From assembly GCF_002086455.1 (NCBI RefSeq), contig NZ_MVHC01000029.1:1-43691 (forward strand): 43,691 bases of DNA, read 5' to 3'. Positions within the stretch are counted from its first letter, which is position 1. The number at the start of each line of letters is the position of its first letter. The notes under the pieces are model-generated. The model was not told where the DNA came from and made no database searches. It saw only the letters and a program-made list of their open reading frames with translations. The translations under genes and the position numbers were made by a program. Positions 10,573-17,525 of the stretch are shown here, piece after piece. Source of the stretch: Mycolicibacter algericus DSM 45454 (GTDB lineage: Bacteria; Actinomycetota; Actinomycetes; Mycobacteriales; Mycobacteriaceae).

Positions 10573-12283
10573 CTTCGCCGTCTGGGCGCCGGCCCCGGCG
10601 ACCGTCGCCCTCGATGTCGACGGGGTGTCCTACCCGATGACCCGTGCCGACGGCGGCTGGTGGCGGACGACGGTCGAGGCGGCCGGCGACGCCCGCTACG
10701 GCTATCTGCTCGATGACGACCCCGCGGTGCTGCCGGATCCGCGGTCGGCCCGTCAGCCCGACGGCGTGCACGCGCGCTCGGCGTTGTGGGACGAGACCGG
10801 CCCGGCTTGGACCGACGACGACTGGGCCGGGAAACCGGTCGAAGGCGCGGTGATCTACGAACTGCACATCGGCACCTTCACCCCGGCCGGCACCTTCGAT
10901 TCGGCCAACGCGAAGCTGGATCACCTGGTCGACCTGGGTGTCGACTTCGTCGAACTGATGCCGGTCAATGCCTTCTCCGGGGCGCACGGCTGGGGATACG
11001 ACGGGGTGCTGTGGTACGCGGTGCACGAACCCTATGGCGGCCCGGACGGGCTGGCGCGCTTCGTCGATGCCTGCCACGGCCGCGGCCTCGGAGTGCTGAT
11101 CGACGCCGTCTTCAACCACCTCGGGCCGTCCGGGAACTACCTGCCCCGCTTCGGCCCGTACCTGTCGCAAGCCCGCAACCCCTGGGGCAACGCCATCAAC
11201 ATCGACGGCGCCGACTCCGACGAAGTACGCCGCTACATCATCGACTGCGCGCTGCGCTGGATGCGTGTCTTCCACGCCGACGGCCTGCGGCTCGACGCCG
11301 TGCACGCGCTGGTGGACACCACGGCGATCCACCTTCTCGAGGAACTGGCCGCCGAGACCGACACGCTCGCAGCGCAGTTGGGCCGTCCGCTGTCGCTCAT
11401 AGCCGAAAGCGACCGCAACGACCCGCGGACCATCACCCGTCGTGAAGACGGAGGGTATGGGATCACCGCGCAATGGGACGACGACATCCACCATGCCATC
11501 CACACCGCGGTATCCGGTGAGCGACAAGGCTATTACGCCGACTTCGGCAGCATCGCCACGCTGGCGGCAACGCTGCGTAACGGCTTCTTCCACGCCGCCA
11601 CCTACTCGTCGTTCCGGCGCCGGCGCCACGGTCGTCCACTGCCCACCTCGCAGATCCCGGCCACCCGGCTGCTGGCGTACACCTGCACCCACGACCAGGT
11701 CGGCAACCGGGCGCTCGGTGACCGCCCCTCGCAGAACCTGACCGCCGGCCAGCTCGCGATCAAAGCGGCGCTGGTGCTGCTATCGCCTTACACCGCAATG
11801 CTTTTCATGGGTGAGGAATGGGGTGCCCTGACCCCGTTTCAGTTCTTCACGTCGCATGAGGACCCCCAGGTGGCACGCGCCACCGCCGAGGGCCGCAAAG
11901 CCGAGTTCGCCGAGCACGGCTGGGACGCCGACGAGATCCCGGACCCCCAGGATCCCGATACCTTCCGGCGATCCAAGCTGGACTGGGACGAGGCCGGCGG
12001 GCACGGCCATCGGCAACTGCTCGGCGTCTACCGGGCGCTGATCGGGCTACGCGCCGAAGCCGATCTGGCCGACCCCTGGCTGACCCACCTCACGGTCGAC
12101 TACGACGAGGACGACCGCTGGATCGCCATGCGCCGCGGTCGGTTGGCGCTCATCTGCAACCTGGGTGAGGCCACGGTGGAGGTGCCGGTGTCCGGCGAGC
12201 CGGTACTGGCGTGGGGATCACCGAGCTACGGCGATCAGACGACGCGGTTGCCGGGGCACGCGTTCGCGGTGCTGCGGACTTAG
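10565..12283 (+). CDS. treZ: Malto-oligosyltrehalose trehalohydrolase TreZ
   Basis: TreZ releases free trehalose from the maltooligosyltrehalose made by TreY. The product is 572 residues (family about 580). The N-terminal domain FAVWAPAPATVALDVDG is the family start. GH13 motifs follow: LIDAVFNHLGPSGNYL, GLRLDAVHAL (nucleophile Asp about 244), LIAESDRNDPR (acid/base Glu about 281) and TCTHDQVGNRALGDR. The ATG at 10,565 lies inside the last codons of treY. The stop codon overlaps the stop of the convergent exported-protein gene within the same five bases, so there is no room for a separate terminator between them. Confidence 0.96.
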   Translation: MTDFAVWAPAPATVALDVDGVSYPMTRADGGWWRTTVEAAGDARYGYLLDDDPAVLPDPRSARQPDGVHARSALWDETGPAWTDDDWAGKPVEGAVIYELHIGTFTPAGTFDSANAKLDHLVDLGVDFVELMPVNAFSGAHGWGYDGVLWYAVHEPYGGPDGLARFVDACHGRGLGVLIDAVFNHLGPSGNYLPRFGPYLSQARNPWGNAINIDGADSDEVRRYIIDCALRWMRVFHADGLRLDAVHALVDTTAIHLLEELAAETDTLAAQLGRPLSLIAESDRNDPRTITRREDGGYGITAQWDDDIHHAIHTAVSGERQGYYADFGSIATLAATLRNGFFHAATYSSFRRRRHGRPLPTSQIPATRLLAYTCTHDQVGNRALGDRPSQNLTAGQLAIKAALVLLSPYTAMLFMGEEWGALTPFQFFTSHEDPQVARATAEGRKAEFAEHGWDADEIPDPQDPDTFRRSKLDWDEAGGHGHRQLLGVYRALIGLRAEADLADPWLTHLTVDYDEDDRWIAMRRGRLALICNLGEATVEVPVSGEPVLAWGSPSYGDQTTRLPGHAFAVLRT

Positions 12284-12837
12284 AACACCGTCTGGGCGCA
12301 GGTGGACGGCGTGGTCAGGTTGACCCCGCTGTAGGTCACCTGCACGTGGGTGCACACGATCACGTTGGCGTCGGTCTTGGGCCGGCCGGTGGAGTATTCC
12401 AGCACGTCGATGCTGCCGTTGGTCTGGTATTTCTCCGGCGGTCCCTCGCCGTAGTACATCGACTGGATCACCGCACCGGTGCCGTCCTTGAACACCTTCG
12501 TTCCCGGTCCGCCCCGGTCCTTGAACCAGCCCTCGCCGCCGTCGGTGTGCACGTCGAGATACGCGGTCCGCTTGGAAGAGCGGATCTCGGTGCTCTGCCG
12601 AGCCCACAGGTCGGGCGGGAAGCCGGCCAACCCCTCCGGGGTCTGCAGTCGCACCCCGACCGTGAAACGGCACAGCGGCGGCGCGGCGCAATCCACCCAA
12701 CTGTGGGTCTGCAGCTGATCGAACTCGTTGACCGGCATCAGACTGGTCTTGGTGTCACTTGCCGCCGCGGAGATCGCGGGCGGGATCAGCGCGGCCAACA
12801 GTGTCACCGCGGCCGGCACCATCAACAACCGTTTCAT
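12280..12837 (-). CDS. Exported mycobacterial protein of unknown function
   Basis: I do not recognise a named family. The 185-residue product begins MKRLLMVPAAVTLLAALIPP and has a typical signal peptide with a likely cleavage near residue 25 (ISAAAS), so it is probably secreted or periplasmic. The mature part has four cysteines (VDCAAPPLCRF, VIVCTHV, STCAQ), which could form two disulfides, and a beta-rich look. No lipobox cysteine is seen. It ends by overlapping the treZ stop on the opposite strand and starts about 20 bp beyond the kshB stop, on the same strand as kshB, so it may be read through from kshB. Nothing in the sequence ties it to either trehalose or steroid metabolism. Confidence 0.8.
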   Translation of the reverse strand: MKRLLMVPAAVTLLAALIPPAISAAASDTKTSLMPVNEFDQLQTHSWVDCAAPPLCRFTVGVRLQTPEGLAGFPPDLWARQSTEIRSSKRTAYLDVHTDGGEGWFKDRGGPGTKVFKDGTGAVIQSMYYGEGPPEKYQTNGSIDVLEYSTGRPKTDANVIVCTHVQVTYSGVNLTTPSTCAQTVF

Positions 12838-12859
12838 GTCGCACCAACCTAGACCGAGA

Positions 12860-13948
12860 TCACTCGTCGTAGGTCACTTCCACCGAATCGGTCTCGGGAT
12901 GGGCTTGGCAGGCCAGGATCAGCCCCTCGGCGAGATCTTGCGGTTCGAGCACATCGTTGACCTCCATGGCGACCTCGCCTTTCTTCAATACGCAAGCGCA
13001 TGCGCCACAGTGCCCCTCCCGGCAGGAGAACGGGGCGTCGAGCCCCTTGTCGAGCAGCAGGTCCAGCAGCTTGACGTGGCGCGGCCACTCCAGCGTCTGC
13101 GTCTGTCCGTCCAATTCGACGGTGACGGTGGCCGGCGCCGTGTCCGCTGAGCCCTCGGGCGCCTCGGTGATCTTGACCGCGGCGAACGGGTCGCTCTCCA
13201 ACGACTTGAACACCTCGAGATGCACCTGCTCGGCCGGAACCTGCAAAGCGTCCAGCGCGTCCCGCGATGCCTGCATGAACGGGCCGGGTCCGCAGATGAA
13301 GGCCTGGCGGTCGGTGTAGGGGGCGATCAGCTGGGCCAGCGTCGCGGAGCTCGGCAGACCCTGCACCGACTCCAGCCAGTGCACGACCGTGAGCCGGTCG
13401 GGGTACTTGGCGGCCAGTTCGCGCAGCGCGGTGCCGAAGATCACCGACCGTTCGTCGCGGTTGGCGTACACCAGCACCACCTTGCCGCTGCCTTGCGACA
13501 GCGCCGACTTGCAGATCGCCATCATCGGCGTGATCCCGCTGCCAGCGGCCAGTAGCAGGAAATCAGTGTCCAGGGACTTGGGCACGAAGGTGCCCGACGG
13601 CGCAAGCACATGGACCCGCATCCCGGGACGGGCGTGATCGCACAACCAGTTCGATCCATAGCCGTCCGAGGTCCGCTTCACGGTGACGGTCAGGGCGTCG
13701 TCGGTGAACGGAGAACTGCACAACGAATAGCAGCGGGCCACCGAACCGGTGCGCTCGCTGGGAATTCGCAGCGTCAAAAACTGGCCCGGCGAGTACTTGA
13801 GCCGCTCCGCGGGGATCTCCGGATCGTCGGGGCCGTCTGGCACGCCGAATACCAGCGAACACGCGTCCTCGGTCTCGGCGACGACCTCGGTGATCTGCAA
13901 TTCCAGGACGTGACTGCCCAGTGGTTCGTCCGGAATGGTCTCCGTCAC
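12860..13948 (-). CDS. kshB: 3-ketosteroid 9-alpha-hydroxylase reductase subunit KshB
   Basis: KshB passes electrons from NADH through FAD and a [2Fe-2S] cluster to the Rieske oxygenase KshA, which opens steroid ring B. The product is 362 residues with an FAD domain (RCYSLCSSP), an NAD domain (LLAAGSGITPMMAICKSAL) and a plant-type ferredoxin tail with Cys at about 309, 314, 317 and 347 (spacing 4, 2, 29). The frame can start at an ATG at 13,972, but that codon abuts the KstR box and has no Shine-Dalgarno. The GTG at 13,948 follows GGTGAGGGG and gives the family N-terminus (TETIPDEPLG), so it is preferred. It diverges from hsaA and is expected to be repressed by KstR. Confidence 0.94.
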   Translation of the reverse strand: MTETIPDEPLGSHVLELQITEVVAETEDACSLVFGVPDGPDDPEIPAERLKYSPGQFLTLRIPSERTGSVARCYSLCSSPFTDDALTVTVKRTSDGYGSNWLCDHARPGMRVHVLAPSGTFVPKSLDTDFLLLAAGSGITPMMAICKSALSQGSGKVVLVYANRDERSVIFGTALRELAAKYPDRLTVVHWLESVQGLPSSATLAQLIAPYTDRQAFICGPGPFMQASRDALDALQVPAEQVHLEVFKSLESDPFAAVKITEAPEGSADTAPATVTVELDGQTQTLEWPRHVKLLDLLLDKGLDAPFSCREGHCGACACVLKKGEVAMEVNDVLEPQDLAEGLILACQAHPETDSVEVTYDE

Positions 13949-13975
13949 AGTCCGCCCCTCACCTTCCGTCATAAC

Positions 13976-13989
13976 TAGAACAGGTTACA
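13976..13989. promoter_or_regulatory. KstR operator (kshB promoter)
   Basis: The 14 bases TAGAACAGGTTACA match the published KstR motif TnnAACnnGTTnnA at every fixed position. The site lies 27 bp upstream of the preferred kshB start. KstR is the TetR-type repressor of the upper cholesterol genes in mycobacteria; its gene is not in this window. Binding here is inferred from the motif and from the identity of the flanking genes. Confidence 0.8.
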
Positions 13990-14043
13990 GAAAACCGGTC
14001 CAGTATCGCTACCAGCCGCAGGAACACCCCACTCGACACAAAT

Positions 14044-14057
14044 CGGAACGTGTTCTA
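14044..14057. promoter_or_regulatory. Second KstR-like operator (hsaA promoter)
   Basis: CGGAACGTGTTCTA contains a perfect GAAC-2-GTTC palindrome and fits TnnAACnnGTTnnA except for C in place of the first T. It lies 64 bp upstream of the hsaA start, so each of the two divergent genes has its own box. Function is inferred from motif and position. Confidence 0.7.
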
Positions 14058-14121
14058 ATCTCACTCTAGGCTGGTTGAAAAACGGGCCGCTATACCTGCT
14101 CACTCCATGGGAGGCAATCTA

Positions 14122-15312
14122 GTGACGTCCATTCAGCAGCGTGACGCGCAGTCGGTGCTGGCAGCCATCGACGACCTTCTTCCGCAGTTGCGCGAGCGCG
14201 CCCAGGAGACCGAGGATCTGCGCAAGCTTCCCGACGCCAACATCAAGGCGCTCGAGGAGATCGGATTCTTCACGCTGTTGCAACCGTCGCAGTGGGGCGG
14301 TCTGGAATGTGACCCGGCGGTTTTCTACGAGGCGGTCCGTCGCATCGCCAGCGCCTGCGGTTCCACCGGATGGGTGGCGTCGATCATCGGTGTGCACAAC
14401 TGGCACTTGGCGCTGTTCGACCAGCAGGCCCAGGAAGAGGTGTGGGGCACCGACACCAACGTGCGGGTGTCGTCCTCCTACGCCCCGATGGGCGCCGGCG
14501 TGGTCACCGAGAACGCCGACGGTTACATCGTCAACGGCTCCTGGAACTGGTCGTCGGGCTGTGACCACGCCACCTGGGCGTTCCTGGGTGGCCCGGTCAT
14601 CAAGGACGGCAAGCCGGTGGACTTCGGCAGCTTCCTGATCCCGCGCAGCGAGTACACCATCGACGACGTCTGGCACGTGGTCGGCCTGCGCGGCACCGGC
14701 AGCAACACCGTCGTGGTCAAGGACGTCTTCGTGCCGCGACACCGCTTCTTGTCCTACAAGGCGATGAACGACCAGACCGCCGGCGGTTATGAGACCAACA
14801 CCGCGCCGGTCTACAAGATGCCGTGGGGCACCATGCACCCAACCACGATCTCGGCCCCCATCATGGGCATGGCCTACGGCGCCTACCAGGCCCACGTCGA
14901 GCACCAGGGCAAGCGGGTGCGGGCGGCGTTCGCCGGCGAGAAGGCCAAGGACGACCCGTTCGCCAAGGTGCGGATCGCCGAGGCGGCCAGTGACATCGAC
15001 GCCGGTTGGCGGCAGCTGATCGGCAACGTCGCCGACGAGTACGCGCTGCTGGCGGCCGGCGAGGAGATCCCGTTCGACCTGCGCGCCCGCGCCCGGCGTG
15101 ACCAGGTGCGCGCCACCGGCCGGGCCATCGCCTCCATCGACCGGCTCTTCGAGGCGGCCGGCGCCACCGCGCTGTCCAACGACGCTCCGGTGCAGCGGTT
15201 CTGGCGCGACGCACACGCCGGTCGGGTGCACGCGGCCAACGACCCGGAGCGGGCATACCTGATCTTCGGCAACCACGAGTTCGGGTTGCCGCCCGGCGAC
15301 ACAATGGTCTGA
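14122..15312 (+). CDS. hsaA: Flavin-dependent monooxygenase HsaA (3-HSA hydroxylase, oxygenase subunit)
   Basis: HsaA hydroxylates 3-HSA, the phenolic secosteroid, to the catechol DHSA using reduced flavin from HsaB. The 396-residue product follows the M. tuberculosis sequence as I know it along its whole length: SIQQRDAQSVLAAID at the start, GFFTLLQPSQWGGL, NGSWNWSSGCDHATW, VVGLRGTGSNTVVVKDVFVP, and NHEFGLPPGDTMV at the end. An ATG exists at 14,107, but the GTG at 14,122 is chosen because GGGAGG (14,109-14,114) sits 7 bases in front of it and it reproduces the family start. It is first in hsaA-hsaC-hsaB. The gene that normally follows, hsaD, is missing; hsaC starts 17 bp after the stop. Confidence 0.96.
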   Translation: MTSIQQRDAQSVLAAIDDLLPQLRERAQETEDLRKLPDANIKALEEIGFFTLLQPSQWGGLECDPAVFYEAVRRIASACGSTGWVASIIGVHNWHLALFDQQAQEEVWGTDTNVRVSSSYAPMGAGVVTENADGYIVNGSWNWSSGCDHATWAFLGGPVIKDGKPVDFGSFLIPRSEYTIDDVWHVVGLRGTGSNTVVVKDVFVPRHRFLSYKAMNDQTAGGYETNTAPVYKMPWGTMHPTTISAPIMGMAYGAYQAHVEHQGKRVRAAFAGEKAKDDPFAKVRIAEAASDIDAGWRQLIGNVADEYALLAAGEEIPFDLRARARRDQVRATGRAIASIDRLFEAAGATALSNDAPVQRFWRDAHAGRVHAANDPERAYLIFGNHEFGLPPGDTMV

Positions 15313-15328
15313 TCTGGAGGGAGCACCG

Positions 15329-16231
15329 ATGAGTATCCGTTCGCTGGGGTATCTGCGGATCCAGGCCACCGACATGGCGGCCTGGCGCGAGTTCGGCCTG
15401 AAGGTTCTCGGCATGGTCGAGGGTCAGGGCACGACCGAGGGGGCGCTGTACCTGCGGATGGACGACTTCCCCGCCCGGCTGGTGGTCGTGCCCGGCGACA
15501 CCGACCGGCTGCTGTCGTCCGGCTGGGAGTGCGCCAACGCCGCGGGGCTGCAGGAGATCCGGCAGCGCCTGGAGGCCGAGGGCACGCCCTACAAAGAGGG
15601 CACCGCAGCCGAACTGGCTGAGCGCAGCGTCGTCGAGATGATCACCTTCGACGACCCCTCCGGGAACACGCTGGAGGCCTTCCACGGTGTGGCTCTGCAG
15701 CACCGTCGGGTGGTCAGCCCCTACGGGCACCGGTTCGTCACCGAGGAACAGGGCCTGGGCCATGTGGTGCTGTCGACCAAGGACGACGCCGAGGCGCTGC
15801 ACTTCTACCGCGACGTGCTGGGCTTCCGGCTGCGTGACTCGATGCGGCTGCCCCCGCAGATGGTGGGCCGCCCGGCCGACGGCGACCCGGCGTGGCTGCG
15901 GTTCTTCGGCTGCAACCCGCGCCACCACAGCCTGGCGTTCCTGCCGATGCCCACCCCGACCGGCATCGTGCACCTGATGGTCGAGGTGGGGGAGGCCGAC
16001 GACGTCGGGCTCTGCCTGGACCGGGCCTACCGCCGCAAGGTGCCGATGGCCGCCACCCTGGGCCGGCACGTCAACGACAAGATGCTGTCGTTCTACATGA
16101 AGTCGCCCAGCGGATTTCAGATCGAATTCGGTTGCGAGGGGCTGGAAGTCGACGACGACGACTGGGTGGCCCGGGAGAGCACCGCGGTCAGCCTGTGGGG
16201 GCATGACTTCACGGTGGGCATCGAGTCGTAG
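15329..16231 (+). CDS. hsaC: Extradiol dioxygenase HsaC (iron-dependent, DHSA-cleaving)
   Basis: HsaC opens the catechol ring of 3,4-DHSA by meta cleavage to give 4,9-DSHA, the substrate of HsaD. The product is 300 residues, the family length, with two vicinal-oxygen-chelate domains. The metal ligands are visible at His145 (GLGHVVL), His215 (IVHLMVEV) and Glu266 (FQIEFGCE). CGGFTNW-like divergence is not seen; the sequence is typical. The start ATG is preceded by a strong ribosome site (GGAGGGAG). The stop is followed after two bases by the hsaB GTG, so the genes are tightly coupled. Because hsaD is not next to it, the ring-cleavage product must be hydrolysed by an enzyme encoded elsewhere. 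Confidence 0.96.
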   Translation: MSIRSLGYLRIQATDMAAWREFGLKVLGMVEGQGTTEGALYLRMDDFPARLVVVPGDTDRLLSSGWECANAAGLQEIRQRLEAEGTPYKEGTAAELAERSVVEMITFDDPSGNTLEAFHGVALQHRRVVSPYGHRFVTEEQGLGHVVLSTKDDAEALHFYRDVLGFRLRDSMRLPPQMVGRPADGDPAWLRFFGCNPRHHSLAFLPMPTPTGIVHLMVEVGEADDVGLCLDRAYRRKVPMAATLGRHVNDKMLSFYMKSPSGFQIEFGCEGLEVDDDDWVARESTAVSLWGHDFTVGIES

Positions 16232-16233
16232 CA

Positions 16234-16818
16234 GTGAGCTCCGAATCGACGAAAGACGACCTTCCGATCGACCCGCGCGCGTTCCGCAACGTACTCGGTC
16301 AATTCTGTACGGGGATCACCATCATCACCACCGTGCACGACGACGTGCCGGTGGGGTTCGCCTGCCAGTCGTTCGCGGCGCTGTCGCTGGACCCGCCGCT
16401 GGTGCTGTTCTGCCCGACGAAGATGTCGCGGTCCTGGCAGGCCATCGAGGCCAGCGGACGCTTCTGCGTGAACATCCTGGCTGAAGAGCAGAAGGACATC
16501 TGCGCCCGGTTCGGCTCGCGGGAACCGGACAAGTTCGCCGGGGTGGAATGGGAACCCTCCCCGCTGGGCTCGCCGATCCTGGCCCGGTCGCTGGCCCACA
16601 TCGACTGTACGGTGGCCTCGGTGCACGACGGCGGCGACCACTTCGTGGTGTTCGGTGCGGTGCAATCGCTTTCCGATGTGCCGGAGGTCAAGCCGCGGCC
16701 GCTGCTGTTCTACCGCGGTGACTACACCGGCATCGAACCGGAGAAGACCACGCCCGCGCAGTGGCGCGATGACCTGGAGGCGTTTCTGACCGCCACCACC
16801 GACGACACCTGGCTGTAG
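16234..16818 (+). CDS. hsaB: Flavin reductase HsaB (partner of HsaA)
   Basis: HsaB uses NADH to reduce flavin for HsaA. The 194-residue product belongs to the FMN-binding flavin reductase family: QFCTGITIITTVHDDVPVGFACQSFAALSLDPPL is cut here to its key parts FCTGITIITT and GFACQSFAALSL (flavin-binding), and the end GDYTGIEPEKTTPAQWRDDL is shared with M. tuberculosis HsaB. The start is GTG at 16,234, two bases after hsaC. It is the last gene of the hsa unit; in M. tuberculosis nat follows, but here a convergent vapC begins 5 bp past the stop. Confidence 0.95.
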   Translation: MSSESTKDDLPIDPRAFRNVLGQFCTGITIITTVHDDVPVGFACQSFAALSLDPPLVLFCPTKMSRSWQAIEASGRFCVNILAEEQKDICARFGSREPDKFAGVEWEPSPLGSPILARSLAHIDCTVASVHDGGDHFVVFGAVQSLSDVPEVKPRPLLFYRGDYTGIEPEKTTPAQWRDDLEAFLTATTDDTWL

Positions 16819-16823
16819 AACGT

Positions 16824-17252
16824 TCAGTGCAACGGGTGGCGCCAGCGTAGTCCGGGAAAGCGAGCGAAGCCGCGATCGGTGGTGATCCAGGTCGCACCGT
16901 TTTCGATAGCCAGAGCGGCGTGATAAGCGTCGGGAACGGCGTTGCCCTTCGCGCTCGTGTCACGGCACAGCGACTCGAAGATCTCCCAGTGCCGTTCGCC
17001 CGGTCGCAGCGGGACCGCGGCAGGACCTGAACGGAGCGCTCGGCAAGAATCCAGAGCTTGCTGGGTAGTACTGGGCTGTTCGAAGATCCGATGGTTGGTG
17101 ATGACCCGGATAACGCCCGACAGTACGAGATCGCTTATCCCGACGGGCTCGTCCCCGTTGAGCGTTTCGTTGACCCAGGAGCGATAACCGGCGTGGTCGG
17201 GAGTGTCCTTGCGGATGGCGCAAACGCAGACGTTGACATCAAACAGCAGCAT
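16824..17252 (-). CDS. vapC: VapC-type PIN-domain toxin
   Basis: VapC toxins are ribonucleases that are held inactive by VapB. The product is 142 residues, starting at the ATG at 17,252 (MLLFDVNVCVCAI); the frame is open further upstream but that stretch overlaps vapB. PIN features are the first acid in LLFDVNV (Asp5), the VPDAYHAALAIE stretch (Asp about 105) and TTDRGFARFPGLRWRHPL near the C-terminus (Asp about 124), which is the mycobacterial TIGR00028-like form. The second conserved acid usually found in the early helix is not obvious; the place reads LVLSGVIRVITN. The start overlaps the end of vapB by 14 bases, the normal arrangement of a toxin-antitoxin operon. RNA target unknown. Confidence 0.87.
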   Translation of the reverse strand: MLLFDVNVCVCAIRKDTPDHAGYRSWVNETLNGDEPVGISDLVLSGVIRVITNHRIFEQPSTTQQALDSCRALRSGPAAVPLRPGERHWEIFESLCRDTSAKGNAVPDAYHAALAIENGATWITTDRGFARFPGLRWRHPLH

Positions 17253-17487
17253 TGTCGCCCAGCAGTTCGGCGAGGGCATCCTTGTCGTCGAGGTCGACGC
17301 CGGGTCGCAGGCCGCCGTGGCCATGGGTCGGAAGTTCGAATACCTGGCGGGCTTTCGAGCCCGTACCGCGGCGAAGAAAAGCTCGCAAGGCGTCGTCCAC
17401 GATCGCACCGAGCGGCCTCGACGTCCTTGCCGCCACTACCTTCGCTTCGGCCAGCAGGTGGTCGTCGATATTGACTGTGGTGCGCAT
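17239..17487 (-). CDS. vapB: VapB-type ribbon-helix-helix antitoxin
   Basis: The 82-residue product starts MRTTVNIDDHLLAEAK, the standard ribbon-helix-helix beginning of mycobacterial VapB antitoxins, which dimerise, bind their own promoter and neutralise VapC with the C-terminal tail. The tail here is acidic (DLDDKDALAELLGDN), as expected for toxin binding. It is followed by vapC with a 14-base overlap. Upstream, a 14-bp perfect palindrome (17,512-17,525) is a good candidate operator. The pair sits between hsaB and aspB where M. tuberculosis carries nat. Confidence 0.85.
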   Translation of the reverse strand: MRTTVNIDDHLLAEAKVVAARTSRPLGAIVDDALRAFLRRGTGSKARQVFELPTHGHGGLRPGVDLDDKDALAELLGDNAAV

Positions 17488-17511
17488 GGACGCATCATAA
17501 CATCACGCCCG

Positions 17512-17525
17512 TGCATCATGATGCA
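17512..17525. promoter_or_regulatory. Palindrome upstream of vapB, candidate VapBC operator
   Basis: TGCATCATGATGCA is a perfect 14-bp palindrome 24 bp upstream of the vapB start. The half-site GCATCAT recurs at 17,492-17,498, close to the start codon. VapB antitoxins autoregulate by binding such repeats, so this is a plausible operator; it also overlaps the stop codon of the upstream gene. Confidence 0.5.

Noticed and set aside
10400..11692. 430-residue minus-strand frame opposite treZ
   Set aside because: Antisense shadow of treY/treZ with no motif.
14119..15414. 431-residue minus-strand frame opposite hsaA
   Set aside because: It is a shadow of hsaA; the composition is typical of the third-position GC effect and no motif is present.
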